A DNA stretch of 64,000 nucleotides from Leptospira ellinghausenii (GTDB lineage: Bacteria; Spirochaetota; Leptospiria; Leptospirales; Leptospiraceae), in NCBI RefSeq assembly GCF_003114815.1, contig NZ_BFAZ01000009.1, forward strand, positions 1,116,001 to 1,180,000. Direction: 5' to 3'. The notes beneath the pieces are model-generated. The model worked only from the letters and a program-made list of their open reading frames with translations. It ran no database searches and was not told where the DNA came from. Of the stretch, positions 26,742-35,875 are shown piece by piece; the stretch's first letter is position 1; each line of letters opens with the position of its first letter. Made by a program: the position numbers and the translations under genes.

Positions 26742-26771
26742 AATATACGTGAATGGAAATGGCAATTGTAA
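26742..26771 (-). promoter_or_regulatory. Putative sigma-70 promoter for TRL copy 1
   Basis: On the minus strand TTACAA (26771-26766) and TATATT (26747-26742) are separated by 18 bases, about 20 bp upstream of the proposed TTG start. It lies in the 121-bp gap between this gene and the coiled-coil gene, which holds nothing else I can identify. Confidence 0.4.
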
Positions 26772-26840
26772 CGAAATTGAACACATAAATGTGATAGGAA
26801 AGAATTAAGATTTTTAGGAATATTGGGTAATAAGAAAATT

Positions 26841-27086
26841 TTATTTTTGCAATTCTTTGTCCAAAAGATTGGAAAGTTGGTTTTGTAAAAGGATGATATC
26901 ATCATAAAGTTTTTCGATTTGTTCTTCTTTTTTTCGAATTTTTGAGGACAAAGCATCAAGTGACTTATTCGGTTTTGTGTTCTTTTTGGAGTGAAACTCT
27001 TTTAGTTTAGATTCAATTTCTTCGTAAATCAAACCACTCTTTAATTTCTTCGAAAACTCTTTCAGTGAATCAATGTTTTGTTTCAT
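26841..27086 (-). CDS. Hypothetical coiled-coil protein
   Basis: An 81-residue, Lys/Glu-rich protein with no signal peptide. Residues about 48-78 (SSKIRKKEEQIEKLYDDI and LLQNQLSNLL) have a clear heptad pattern for a dimeric coiled coil. ATG at 27086 overlaps the stop of the upstream TRL gene as ATGA, so the two are translationally coupled, and AGGAAT precedes it. A cytosolic partner for a lipoprotein is odd; function is unknown. Confidence 0.6.
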   Translation of the reverse strand: MKQNIDSLKEFSKKLKSGLIYEEIESKLKEFHSKKNTKPNKSLDALSSKIRKKEEQIEKLYDDIILLQNQLSNLLDKELQK

Positions 27087-27400
27087 ATTCCTGTTACCCG
27101 CAAACAAAGTTCTTGGAAAAAGAAATATTGGTTTTTATAGATATGATCCACGCTATGGATTTCTTTTAGCTGGGATCTTTTCGTTACCCATTCGTAACTA
27201 GCATTCCCTACACTCACAAGACCAAAATAATTCGTGGTACAGGATTCTACATAGGTATCCCCAGGAACTGGAATTTTCCCAGGCGTATACCATCCAGATT
27301 GTCCTTTGTTTTGGAAAACAGTGAAAGATGGATTTCCAATTTGGATACTAAGACAGTTCCCTAATAAAAAAATCCACCCAACACATAGGAATCTCTTCAT
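27083..27400 (-). CDS. TRL-like lipoprotein (copy 2)
   Basis: A 105-residue protein. The signal peptide MKRFLCVGWIFLLGNCLSI has a lipobox Cys at 16. The mature part carries the TRL core in diverged form: YVESCTTNYFGLVSVGNASYEWVTKRSQLKEIHSVD and a final LCLRVTGI. It differs from copy 1 mainly in the variable loop after the lipobox. The gene is coupled by ATGA to the coiled-coil gene downstream and is 6 bp after the 270-residue protein gene upstream. Confidence 0.68.
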   Translation of the reverse strand: MKRFLCVGWIFLLGNCLSIQIGNPSFTVFQNKGQSGWYTPGKIPVPGDTYVESCTTNYFGLVSVGNASYEWVTKRSQLKEIHSVDHIYKNQYFFFQELCLRVTGI

Positions 27401-27406
27401 ACGAAA

Positions 27407-28219
27407 TTAGTTGGTGTCAAAAAAGTAAAAATAAGAAAATCGAATCCCGCGGTCCATAGCATTATCTGCTTTTGGCAACACACCAAACATTAGGCTAAAA
27501 CTAAATGTTCCCATACTCTCCGTATTCATCGAGATACCTGGAAAAAAATTAAAGTAACGTAGGTTTTTATCGGCTGTTTTATCAATCGGTTCTCTGTATT
27601 CTAATTCGGTGAAAATGCGAACTGAGTCTGCAATGCCGAAGGAAGGTGCGATACCAACTTGGTAATACCGTTTGAATTCATCTAATTTTGATTCACGTCC
27701 GTGTTTGTTTGTTTCTGTTTGGAAACGAAGTTCGGTCATGATTTGGAAAATTCCATATTTATAACCAAGTCCAAAATTGGGGCGAATCAAATAATATTCA
27801 GGGTTTTCATGTTCTCTAAATAAAGAATTTCTTTTTTTATCGTAAATACGGAGACCACCACCAATTAAAAATTGAGAATTTCCAGCATCAAAAATTTTAC
27901 CATATTTGAGACCCACATTGTATCTGTCCCAAGTAACTTCTTTGGTTGTATCCGTTTGTGAATATTCAGTCCTTCCTACTGAGGAAATCACTGAAAAAGA
28001 ATCACTAAACTTATATTCACCTTCGACACTTACGTTTTTGTTAATCTCTTTTACTTGGTTGTAATCCTTGTCCCAGTAACTTAAGTTTCCTCTCACTTTA
28101 GAATACACGGCAACAGGTTCTATCTGAAGAGGATGTGCAAATCCTTTATTATTAAACTGTGAAAATACACTCGAAACAAAACTGAAAAATAAAATTAGAA
28201 ATAAATATATCTGTTTCAT
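27407..28219 (-). CDS. Putative outer-membrane beta-barrel protein
   Basis: A 270-residue protein with signal peptide (IYLFLILFFSFVSSVFSQ) followed by alternating strands rich in Tyr, Phe and Gly, such as LIGGGLRIYDKKR, IRPNFGLGYKYGIFQIMTELRFQTET and VGIAPSFGIADSVRIFTELEYRE. The pattern suggests a small barrel of about 10-12 strands; the end FSYFYFFDTN lacks a terminal Phe but is aromatic-rich. No specific family recognised. It follows the SGNH hydrolase gene by 2 bp, suggesting co-expression. Confidence 0.65.
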   Translation of the reverse strand: MKQIYLFLILFFSFVSSVFSQFNNKGFAHPLQIEPVAVYSKVRGNLSYWDKDYNQVKEINKNVSVEGEYKFSDSFSVISSVGRTEYSQTDTTKEVTWDRYNVGLKYGKIFDAGNSQFLIGGGLRIYDKKRNSLFREHENPEYYLIRPNFGLGYKYGIFQIMTELRFQTETNKHGRESKLDEFKRYYQVGIAPSFGIADSVRIFTELEYREPIDKTADKNLRYFNFFPGISMNTESMGTFSFSLMFGVLPKADNAMDRGIRFSYFYFFDTN

Positions 28220-28221
28220 GG

Positions 28222-29073
28222 TTATAATCCTATATTAGTGACTGGGTAAATTAATCTCGCCAATTTATCTGCTAGAAGAGTATACCCTAAATTATTTGCA
28301 TGAATACAATCTAACATCAATTCGGCTCTTGAAGCTGGTTTCCCACCCAAAGTATTTCTTAAGTCAACATAAATAAGTGAAGGTTCTTCTCTTGTGATAT
28401 CAACAAGTAAGTTGTTAAAAGCATCAAGCTGAGTGGAAGTAAATACACCTGCATCAGGAACAATCAATCCAATTCGATCAAATTTAGATTTACAACCTTC
28501 ATCAGAACCTGCAATGACTGGCGTCATATATGGATTTGGATAATCATACCCATGTATGATCCACTTGATTGGTGGACCACCAAAACGCGAGATTTTATAT
28601 GCATTACCAGTAATGATGAGTTGTTTTAAATTAGCTTTGAAGGTTGCAAATCTTTGAGCTTGGACAGTGTTGATATTTCCTATGTATTCGTTTAGATTTG
28701 CCTGGATATCATTTCCACCTAGTGAAAGTAATACTACTTTCATATCGGCACCACCTTGGTCGATCACTTGGAACTGGAGTCCTTGGCTGACTACTTGTTG
28801 TAGAGTTTTTCCACCCAAAGTTGCACCCGCAAATTTATAATTATATCGATTTTCCAATTGAGGTCTTAAGGTTTCGACGAATGGGAATCCTAATAAAAGG
28901 TCGGTCCAACTATCACCAATGATTCCGGTTTTTGCTGGTGTTTCTCCATTACAAATTGCAAGGGTAGTACAGAGTAAATTTGTTTCAAAATCATTTACTG
29001 GATCCTTTTTTTTGTCGCAGTGTATGAGAAATACTGTGACCCCAATTAAAAATATGAATCTAAGCTTTTTCAT
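28222..29073 (-). CDS. SGNH/GDSL-family hydrolase lipoprotein
   Basis: About 283 residues from ATG at 29073. The signal MKKLRFIFLIGVTVFLIHC ends in a lipobox Cys at 19. SGNH blocks are all visible: GIIGDSWTDLL (Ser nucleophile), a Gly in the GATLGGKTLQQ region, SLGGNDIQ (Asn) and DCIHANNLG (Asp/His near the C-terminus). It is probably an esterase or O-acyl hydrolase at the cell surface or periplasm acting on lipid or polysaccharide acyl groups. A start 15 codons earlier exists but is inside the symporter gene and lacks signal character. Confidence 0.82.
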   Translation of the reverse strand: MKKLRFIFLIGVTVFLIHCDKKKDPVNDFETNLLCTTLAICNGETPAKTGIIGDSWTDLLLGFPFVETLRPQLENRYNYKFAGATLGGKTLQQVVSQGLQFQVIDQGGADMKVVLLSLGGNDIQANLNEYIGNINTVQAQRFATFKANLKQLIITGNAYKISRFGGPPIKWIIHGYDYPNPYMTPVIAGSDEGCKSKFDRIGLIVPDAGVFTSTQLDAFNNLLVDITREEPSLIYVDLRNTLGGKPASRAELMLDCIHANNLGYTLLADKLARLIYPVTNIGL

Positions 29074-29075
29074 AA

Positions 29076-30338
29076 TTATTTTTCTTCCTTCCAGATATGG
29101 TCCATGATATAAGCGCAAGAGAGGTCGCCGGTCAGATTTACTGAAGTTCTACACATATCCAAAAAGCGGTCAACACCAAAAAGAATTGTGATACCTTCTA
29201 TGGGTATATGGAACGTATACAGGATAGAAGAAAGAATTACGAGACCTACTCCAGGAGTGGCTGCTGTTCCTATGGAAGCTGCTGTCACCGTTCCAACTAA
29301 CAAAAATAAATCTATTGAACTTAATTCAATTTGGTACACCTGACTTAAAAATACAGTCGCTACCGCTTGGTATAGGGCTGTTCCATCCATATTGATTGTG
29401 GCCCCCAATGGTAAAACAAAATCAGCTACTGTTTCTTTTAGCTTTAACTTCTCTTTTGCTACTTTGAGTGAATAGGGCAAAACAGAACTCGAACTCGATG
29501 TGGAAAAACCCAAAATGGGGATCTCACGAATTAAATAAAAAAAATGAATTGGGTTTTTTTTTGTAAAAACGAACACCATCAATCCATAAAATAACAAAAT
29601 CAAAAATAGTCCAACTAACACAGTCAAAATGTAAGTAATCAAACCCATCACTAGAGTAAAACCTATTTGAACCATTGCATAACTCATCAGTCCCAATACA
29701 GCGAGAGGAGCAAGTTTCATTGCCAAAGAAACTACCCATAGGCAAAAACTTTCTAAGGAATGACAAAACGCTTTGAGGGCTGTTCCAGATTCTTTGGATG
29801 TTAGAAAAAAAATTCCTAACATCATTCCCAAAAATACGATCGATAACATTTGTTGTTTCGACCAAACATTAATTATGTTTTTCGGAATGATATTTGTTAT
29901 GATTTCAGGAATCGATTCTTCTTTATCCTTCGATACATTGGTCGTGATGGAATCTGTGGTTGATTGATTTTGAATTTTGTTTTGGATTTGGTTCCCAGGT
30001 TTGGAAACCAAAGTGAGCGTAATCCCAATGCTTACCGAAATTATGGTTGTGAAGATAAAATAAATAAGGGTTTTACTTCCTAAATTCCAAAGGTCTTTCA
30101 GATTTTTTAGACTAGAAACTCCTAAAGCTATGGAAACAATCACAAGTGGAATCATGATCATTTGTAATAAGTTTAAAAATATATCACCTGGAAGTTTAAG
30201 CCATGGTAAATAGGGAATTATCGATTCTTTAGAAACGATTCCGGATTCAGGATTTAAACTAATTCCTAAAGATAAACCTAACACTAAAGCGATGAGAATT
30301 TGTTTCCAAAAGGCAATTTTGGGAAGTGACATTCCCAA
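29076..30338 (-). CDS. Dicarboxylate/amino acid:cation symporter (DAACS family)
   Basis: A 420-residue transporter of the glutamate/aspartate (GltP, DctA) type. Eight helices and two re-entrant loops are suggested by sequence. The serine-rich loop SSSSSVLPYSL, the GATINMDGTALYQAVA motif (binding-site NMDGT) and ASIGTAATPGVGLVIL are the family hallmarks, so it is probably active in Na+- or H+-coupled uptake of glutamate, aspartate or C4-dicarboxylates. Residues about 118-160 form an unusually long polar loop. TTG at 30338 has AAAAGGA 6 bp upstream; ATG at 30332 is the alternative. Confidence 0.92.
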   Translation of the reverse strand: MGMSLPKIAFWKQILIALVLGLSLGISLNPESGIVSKESIIPYLPWLKLPGDIFLNLLQMIMIPLVIVSIALGVSSLKNLKDLWNLGSKTLIYFIFTTIISVSIGITLTLVSKPGNQIQNKIQNQSTTDSITTNVSKDKEESIPEIITNIIPKNIINVWSKQQMLSIVFLGMMLGIFFLTSKESGTALKAFCHSLESFCLWVVSLAMKLAPLAVLGLMSYAMVQIGFTLVMGLITYILTVLVGLFLILLFYGLMVFVFTKKNPIHFFYLIREIPILGFSTSSSSSVLPYSLKVAKEKLKLKETVADFVLPLGATINMDGTALYQAVATVFLSQVYQIELSSIDLFLLVGTVTAASIGTAATPGVGLVILSSILYTFHIPIEGITILFGVDRFLDMCRTSVNLTGDLSCAYIMDHIWKEEK

Positions 30339-30371
30339 ATTTTTTCCTTTTGAAATTCTATGTAAATGAAT

Positions 30372-33215
30372 TTAAATGCAGATATAAGTTTGGAAAAGTT
30401 GGATCCTGTGGAAAATTTTAGCTCCATTTTTAATTTTGCGCATTTCTACAGTGTATTCATCCTTTGCCCTCTGGATTTCCTTCATTGTTTTATGAAGCAC
30501 TGCTTTTTTTTCAGGTCGGTTGTCCCATTTGTAAGCAGCTTCTTGGCGCATTAATTTTTCTTCCAATTGTCGAATCGTTTTTTGATGAGATAGTTCTACT
30601 TTGTATTCTTCCTTTTGGAAAATGGAGAGTGTTTCTTTACGTAAGATTTCTTTTTTGTTCTCTGCTTCAGATTCTACGATGGGATAACATTGAATAAATG
30701 CTTCTTCGAGTTTGGAAAGGGCGATTTCCTTTTCAGGTACGTATGTTTTGCCCTCCATCCATTCTTTGGGTTTGTCAGTGAATACAACAGATCTCTTTTT
30801 TTTCAAATCGTATTCAATGAAAAATAAATCCTTTCGTTTGAGTGAAAAATCAAACTCTACTTGGAAGACAAAAAGGATTTTTTGATTGAGATCTTTGGAG
30901 TATAAGTATTTTTTCTTACGACCAACATCACTTTGAGTTAAAAGTTCTGTTACCTTCTCTACAAATGGATGACCAAATGCCATAAACTCCAAAGAATCAT
31001 TGGTAAGTGCTAAATCAGAATCAAAAGTTGCTTTTTTAACTTTTCCTTCTAAATTTTTATACTCATAAGCTCCTTTGCTAACGGCCGTTAAGGAACCAGG
31101 TAGTTGGTTTTGGAAAAATTTCGATCCTTCGGAAACCACTTCTTCTAAGTGACTATTGTTCCATTCTCTTTCTTCAAGAGTGTGATCATAATAATCTTTT
31201 AAATTAAAATCCAATACCTTCGGTGTAACAAGGGCATTCAGTTTTTCAAAACCTTTTTGAGCAACCTGGATACGAAGGTCAAATTCGGTTTCTAATTCTT
31301 CTTTAGTTTTTGTACCTGTGATAAATTTCATCAAACTAGAGTTAAAATCTAATTCTTCTTCGATTGTACCGAGTAAATCATCGGAAGCACCAATGGATTC
31401 TTCAAACAAACGGATTTTGTTGGTTAATACTTCTAAAATTCGTTCAGCTACTGTGTCTTTGGATGCGAAGTTAAAGATATACACATTGTCTTTTTGGCCA
31501 AAACGATGGATCCTACCGATTCTTTGTTCAATTTTTAAAGGACTCCAAGGAAGATCGTAATTAAAAAGTATGTTTGCGAATTGTAAATTACGCCCCTCTC
31601 CACCAGCTTCTGTACAGATTAAAATTTCGTAGTCTTCTTTGAATTTTTGGATGGCGACTTCTTTTTCGTCCATACTCAGTGAACCATGGAATGGTGAAAC
31701 TTTAAAGTCTGGTTCCAATACTGATTGTAAATGGTCTTGTGTGGTTCTAAATTGTGTGAAGATGATAAACTTTTTATGACCTTCTTTTTTCAATCGATAG
31801 AGAGTTTCTTTGAGTTTCTGTGTTTTTTTATCTTCTTTGATTTGTTTCCCTAAATGGATCAATCGATTGAGTGTGAATAATTCACGTTTGATCCTTTGGA
31901 AACTAGACATCTCTTCGTCTTCCAGTTCTGTGATAAAATCTTCCACACCTTCTGTTTCATCTAAATCCCAATCATCAAGGTTTGTTTCATGTTCCTTCAT
32001 GTAATGGAATTTGGATTCCAACATAAACTTTCTTTTTTGGAGAGCAGAGAGTAATGCAATGACTGAAGAATCGAGTAATTTTTGGAAAACCACCATTACA
32101 AATCCAATGGCACGGTTTTTAGTTCCCATAGCCATATTGTATTCACGTTTTACATACTCAGTGGTTTCATCATAAAACGCCCGTTCAATGGGAGATAAAT
32201 CGATTCGAACGGTTTTTGCAAATCGTTTGGTAAATCCACCCACTTCCACTTTTCGACGGCGGAGTAATACTTTGGAGATTTTTTCCTTAAGATCCCCTTT
32301 TTGGCCAACTACATAATCGTTGATAAACGTGTGATAAGGACCCAAAATATTTGGATCTACCAGATGTAATAGGTAAAATAACTCTTCCAATTTTCCCCGA
32401 AATGGTGTGGCAGTGAGAAGGAGTAAACATTCTGTTTTACGAGCAATTTTTTCAGCAAATAGATAACCACGTGTAATTTTAGAATAATCACGTCGGAGCC
32501 TATGTGCTTCGTCGAAAACAACAATGTCCCATTTAGTAGCCAAAATTTCTTCTGCATACCTTGGGTTTTTGATAAAGTCGATGGAAGTGATGATTTTATT
32601 AAAATTTTTCCAATGATCAGGTCCGTTTGTCACAAAATTACGGCGACGAACAATAGCAAATTCTTCGTTGAATTTGTTTTTCATCTCTTGTTGCCATTGG
32701 ACAAGGAGAGGTGATGGAGCTACAACTAACACGCGTTTCAATCCGCGTCGAAACATCAATTCTTTAACGGCAAGGCCTGCTTCGATGGTTTTCCCAAGGC
32801 CCACTTCATCGGCTAAAATAAAACGAGGTTTTAAACTATTGGCAACGATAAAAGTGGATTCGATTTGGTGAGGAAGTAATCGAGTTCTAGAATTCGATAG
32901 TGATGAAAGTTTATTAAAATTATAAGTAAGTTTGAGTTGGCTTGCAGTGAGAGCAAGGTCCATCGCTTTGGGAAATTCTTCCCAAACTCGAAGTGATTCC
33001 GGGTATTGGTTTAAAAAATGTAAATTACGATTGGATTTATTGACAGTTCTAAATAATTCTTTGGATTCGAAGAATAATTCTACTGAGGTAGTAGTTTCTT
33101 TTGTAACTTTTGCTAGACCTAACTCTGGTTCGTCGATTAAAAACCCATACTCTTTCGATTGTTTTGGTTCAACCGCTGTTTCAAAATCTAAACTTAATTG
33201 AGTAGGGATATCCAT
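30372..33215 (-). CDS. SNF2/RapA-like helicase
   Basis: A 947-residue superfamily 2 ATPase. Helicase motifs: LPHQIES (Q-like), DEVGLGKT (Walker A, about residue 139), DEAH (about 236), [21 protein letters not shown], and the C-terminal [18 protein letters not shown] with [11 protein letters not shown]. The order and spacing match RapA/HepA rather than chromatin remodelers, so a role in recycling stalled RNA polymerase or in DNA repair is likely; DISARM DrmD proteins look similar, but no DISARM partner genes are nearby. ATG at 33215 follows AGAAAGGAGTTTG and overlaps the queE stop by one base. Confidence 0.85.
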   Translation of the reverse strand: MDIPTQLSLDFETAVEPKQSKEYGFLIDEPELGLAKVTKETTTSVELFFESKELFRTVNKSNRNLHFLNQYPESLRVWEEFPKAMDLALTASQLKLTYNFNKLSSLSNSRTRLLPHQIESTFIVANSLKPRFILADEVGLGKTIEAGLAVKELMFRRGLKRVLVVAPSPLLVQWQQEMKNKFNEEFAIVRRRNFVTNGPDHWKNFNKIITSIDFIKNPRYAEEILATKWDIVVFDEAHRLRRDYSKITRGYLFAEKIARKTECLLLLTATPFRGKLEELFYLLHLVDPNILGPYHTFINDYVVGQKGDLKEKISKVLLRRRKVEVGGFTKRFAKTVRIDLSPIERAFYDETTEYVKREYNMAMGTKNRAIGFVMVVFQKLLDSSVIALLSALQKRKFMLESKFHYMKEHETNLDDWDLDETEGVEDFITELEDEEMSSFQRIKRELFTLNRLIHLGKQIKEDKKTQKLKETLYRLKKEGHKKFIIFTQFRTTQDHLQSVLEPDFKVSPFHGSLSMDEKEVAIQKFKEDYEILICTEAGGEGRNLQFANILFNYDLPWSPLKIEQRIGRIHRFGQKDNVYIFNFASKDTVAERILEVLTNKIRLFEESIGASDDLLGTIEEELDFNSSLMKFITGTKTKEELETEFDLRIQVAQKGFEKLNALVTPKVLDFNLKDYYDHTLEEREWNNSHLEEVVSEGSKFFQNQLPGSLTAVSKGAYEYKNLEGKVKKATFDSDLALTNDSLEFMAFGHPFVEKVTELLTQSDVGRKKKYLYSKDLNQKILFVFQVEFDFSLKRKDLFFIEYDLKKKRSVVFTDKPKEWMEGKTYVPEKEIALSKLEEAFIQCYPIVESEAENKKEILRKETLSIFQKEEYKVELSHQKTIRQLEEKLMRQEAAYKWDNRPEKKAVLHKTMKEIQRAKDEYTVEMRKIKNGAKIFHRIQLFQTYICI

Positions 33216-33925
33216 CAAACTCCTTTCTGATTTCCCCAAAGCACTTTATGAATCTGAAGCGACAAACGACACTTAGGTGGGTTGTCTATTTTTATCCATT
33301 CAACTAGTTCTTTGGCATCCACTTCACCGTGGACTGGCGAATACAATATATTTGTCTGTATTTTTTGTTCGCGAATGACTTCGATACTTCTATCAAAGTC
33401 GATTCTATCTCGCACAACGAACTTAATTTCGTCAAGTGAATTATGTCTCTTTTCTAAGATCTTGAAATTTTCTGAATCCATACGATTTTCCATCCCGGAA
33501 CCAGGTAATTTGTAATCCATGGTGTATATAAAAAATGGATCGAGAGAGATTCGTTCACTTCCATTGGTTTCCACACGTGAAGCTGGATAAGGTTTTCCCT
33601 TTTGTGTACGGTATGTAAAAATATGTTCTGCAATTGAAATGGATAAATCCCGGTTTTGACCTTCTAAAGGTTCACCACCAGTAAGTAAAATTTGAAATCC
33701 ATGGTCTTTGTCGAATTGTTCGATTTCTTCTATAATGGAAACAAATGGTTTTGATTCTCCTTGGTTTGGGCCAAGTGCATAGGGAGTGTCACACCACAAG
33801 GTCCTTGAATCTGTTTTACCACAACGTAAACTACACCCTGCAAACCGAACAAAAACCGTAGGGATTCCTTGAGAGATTCCCTCCCCAGAAATGGATGAAT
33901 AAATTTCATGAATTTTTCCGTGCAT
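33215..33925 (-). CDS. queE: 7-carboxy-7-deazaguanine synthase (QueE), radical SAM
   Basis: A 236-residue radical SAM enzyme that makes 7-carboxy-7-deazaguanine for queuosine. The [4Fe-4S] cysteines are Cys31, Cys35 and Cys45 (CSLRC then WCDTPYA), a C-x3-C-x9-C pattern instead of the usual C-x3-C-x2-C, so seven residues are inserted. The SAM-binding [10 protein letters not shown] motif, [10 protein letters not shown] and the end [13 protein letters not shown] support QueE. AAGGGAAACGACC precedes the ATG. It is translationally coupled to the helicase gene; a functional link between them is unknown. Confidence 0.85.
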   Translation of the reverse strand: MHGKIHEIYSSISGEGISQGIPTVFVRFAGCSLRCGKTDSRTLWCDTPYALGPNQGESKPFVSIIEEIEQFDKDHGFQILLTGGEPLEGQNRDLSISIAEHIFTYRTQKGKPYPASRVETNGSERISLDPFFIYTMDYKLPGSGMENRMDSENFKILEKRHNSLDEIKFVVRDRIDFDRSIEVIREQKIQTNILYSPVHGEVDAKELVEWIKIDNPPKCRLSLQIHKVLWGNQKGV

Positions 33926-34000
33926 GGTCGTTTCCCTTCTTGTCAGTTTCTTTGAAATTGTTCTTGCGAAAACATTAATTCGGAATTTGCTTTTGAGGTC

Positions 34001-35647
34001 ATGTTTTTAGAAGCAAAATTGGAATACCCAATCATCCAAGAGAGAGAAATCCAAGAAAACCATCTCTTGTTACGATTTCGAACTCCTGCCAATCCCAAGG
34101 TAGAAGATAGAAAACCTCTGGTGATTGGGCTTGCGATTGATAAAAGTTGGTCAATGAAAGGAGAAAAAATGGAAGCAGTCATTGATGCTTCTTGTGCTCT
34201 TGTCAATTGGTTAACTAGACATGATGCTGTTTCCATTGTAGCTTATTCTTCCGATGTTCAACTCATCCAACCAGTCACTCACCTAACAGAAAAAGTTTCT
34301 GTCACTGATAAAATTCGAAACATTCAGGTGGCAACGTCTACAAATTTAAGTGGTGGATGGTTATCTGCACTTAAGAGTCTTACTCAAACAAAAATTCCCA
34401 ATGCATACAAACGTGTATTACTATTAACAGATGGAAATCCTACATCAGGACTTAAAGAAAAGGAAGCACTTGTGGGAATAGCAAGTGATCATTTAGCAAT
34501 GGGAATCTCTACCACAACGATTGGTGTAGGTAATGATTTTAACGAAGAAATGTTGGTGGAAATAGCAAAGGCAGGTGGGGGTAATTTTCATTACATCGAC
34601 AATCCGGAAAATGCATCAGATATTTTTTTTGAAGAATTTGGTGATATTGGAGCTTTGTATGCACAGGCAATCGATGTAGAACTCCAACTTGCACCTGGTG
34701 TTCGTTTGAAACAGGTATTGTCAGAAACAACCCACCAAGTGTTTGAAGAATTTGATGAATTTATAGGGGATGCCAAAACCATATCTCGTCAAAAAATCAA
34801 TCTACAGTTAGGTGATTTGAGAGCTGATGACCTTCGGAATTTGGTATTACGATTAGAGATTGATGACCGTGTTCATAAAACAGAAACTCCCTTTTGCGAA
34901 GTGAATGTTTCTTATTACAATTTATTAAAGCAAAATCATTTAGAGAACGTGAAAGAGTCCTATTCGTTTGAAAGAGGGAATAACCGAGGAAAACAAGACC
35001 CTGATGTGCTCGTTGAAATTTTAATTGCAAATGCAACTTTGGGTATCAAAGAAATCACAGAGTTTGTAAAACGAGAACAAATTGAAGACGCCAAAACGAT
35101 GTTATTTGGTTTAATCCAAGATATCAAAAATAATCTTCATTTTGCACCGAATGCATTGGGTTCATTACTCAACAGATTATTAGTTTTGGAATCCAAAATG
35201 GCAACGAAGTCTGATGATTTACATAAACATTTATTCATGAATTCACAAATTTTATCAAAAGGAACTGATAAAATTGATTTAAAAGATGTTGTGGTTCATA
35301 ACCAAATTTTTGAATACCAGACAGCTGGTGATATTGATTTGTACAAATGCCCTGAGATCAAACAACTGATGGAACAAAAAATTGCAGAAGGTTTCCGATA
35401 TATGATTATTGATTTTTCCAGAACGTCTCACATCGATTCTTCTGCAATTGGTATGGTAATTCAAATTGTGGGATGGTTACGTAGAAGGGGTGGAGAACTT
35501 GTTGTCACAAACATTCGTGATTCTGTGAAAAAAATCTTTGAGATTACGAGGTTGTACAATCACATCCGAGTCGCAGAAAATTTGGCCTCTGCAAAAGAAA
35601 TTTTACAGAGGATTGTTTATGCAAATGAAGGGGATCAAATCATTTGA
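34001..35647 (+). CDS. VWA-domain protein with C-terminal STAS (anti-anti-sigma-like) domain
   Basis: A 548-residue soluble protein. Residues about 38-230 form a von Willebrand A domain with an intact metal site: DKSWSMKG (D-x-S-x-S, about residue 46), TSTNLSGG and LLLTDGNPTSG. A beta-rich middle region (about 230-400) resembles the C-terminal part of YfbK-type VWA proteins. From about 440 a STAS domain appears (IIDFSRTSHIDSSAIGMV, with serine 477/478 in the phosphorylation position). VWA plus STAS in one chain is not a combination I know well. It may switch partner binding on phosphorylation. No anti-sigma kinase or phosphatase gene is in the neighbourhood. Confidence 0.8.
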   Translation: MFLEAKLEYPIIQEREIQENHLLLRFRTPANPKVEDRKPLVIGLAIDKSWSMKGEKMEAVIDASCALVNWLTRHDAVSIVAYSSDVQLIQPVTHLTEKVSVTDKIRNIQVATSTNLSGGWLSALKSLTQTKIPNAYKRVLLLTDGNPTSGLKEKEALVGIASDHLAMGISTTTIGVGNDFNEEMLVEIAKAGGGNFHYIDNPENASDIFFEEFGDIGALYAQAIDVELQLAPGVRLKQVLSETTHQVFEEFDEFIGDAKTISRQKINLQLGDLRADDLRNLVLRLEIDDRVHKTETPFCEVNVSYYNLLKQNHLENVKESYSFERGNNRGKQDPDVLVEILIANATLGIKEITEFVKREQIEDAKTMLFGLIQDIKNNLHFAPNALGSLLNRLLVLESKMATKSDDLHKHLFMNSQILSKGTDKIDLKDVVVHNQIFEYQTAGDIDLYKCPEIKQLMEQKIAEGFRYMIIDFSRTSHIDSSAIGMVIQIVGWLRRRGGELVVTNIRDSVKKIFEITRLYNHIRVAENLASAKEILQRIVYANEGDQII

Positions 35648-35652
35648 ATTGA

Positions 35653-35874
35653 TTAGGCTAACCAGCGCTCGGCTTCCTCAATTGCTTCTTTTAATTCACT
35701 AACAAGAGTAGGTGCAATGGCAATCCCTTTCTGGGTTGGTTTTAGTTCTCCATTGGGATCTGTATACCAAACTCGAATGTTAAAAAAAGTTTGTCCTTTG
35801 TACTCGGAAATCTCCACTCGGATGACTTCCCCTCTTCCTTTGTCAATGTCTCGGATGATACCTGTTTTTGCCAT
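35653..35874 (-). CDS. PC4-family ssDNA-binding protein
   Basis: A 73-residue protein with the PC4/p15 coactivator fold pattern: [21 protein letters not shown], a beta hairpin, then [21 protein letters not shown] as the final strand and helix. Bacterial members bind single-stranded DNA and have been linked to transcription and genome maintenance. It starts one base after the FNR stop, so it is co-transcribed with that gene. The plus-strand VWA-STAS gene converges on it, with 5 bp between stops. Confidence 0.8.
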   Translation of the reverse strand: MAKTGIIRDIDKGRGEVIRVEISEYKGQTFFNIRVWYTDPNGELKPTQKGIAIAPTLVSELKEAIEEAERWLA

Positions 35875-35875
35875 G

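Noticed and set aside
26720..26959. N-terminal extension of TRL copy 1
   Set aside because: The extra 80 residues are Asn/Lys/Phe-rich without domain character and overlap the coiled-coil gene; the TTG with AAAGGA gives a proper lipoprotein signal.
30372..33215. DISARM or other phage-defence system based on the SNF2 helicase
   Set aside because: No DrmA, DrmB, DrmC or methylase gene lies nearby; the neighbours are queE and a symporter, and the motif order fits RapA.
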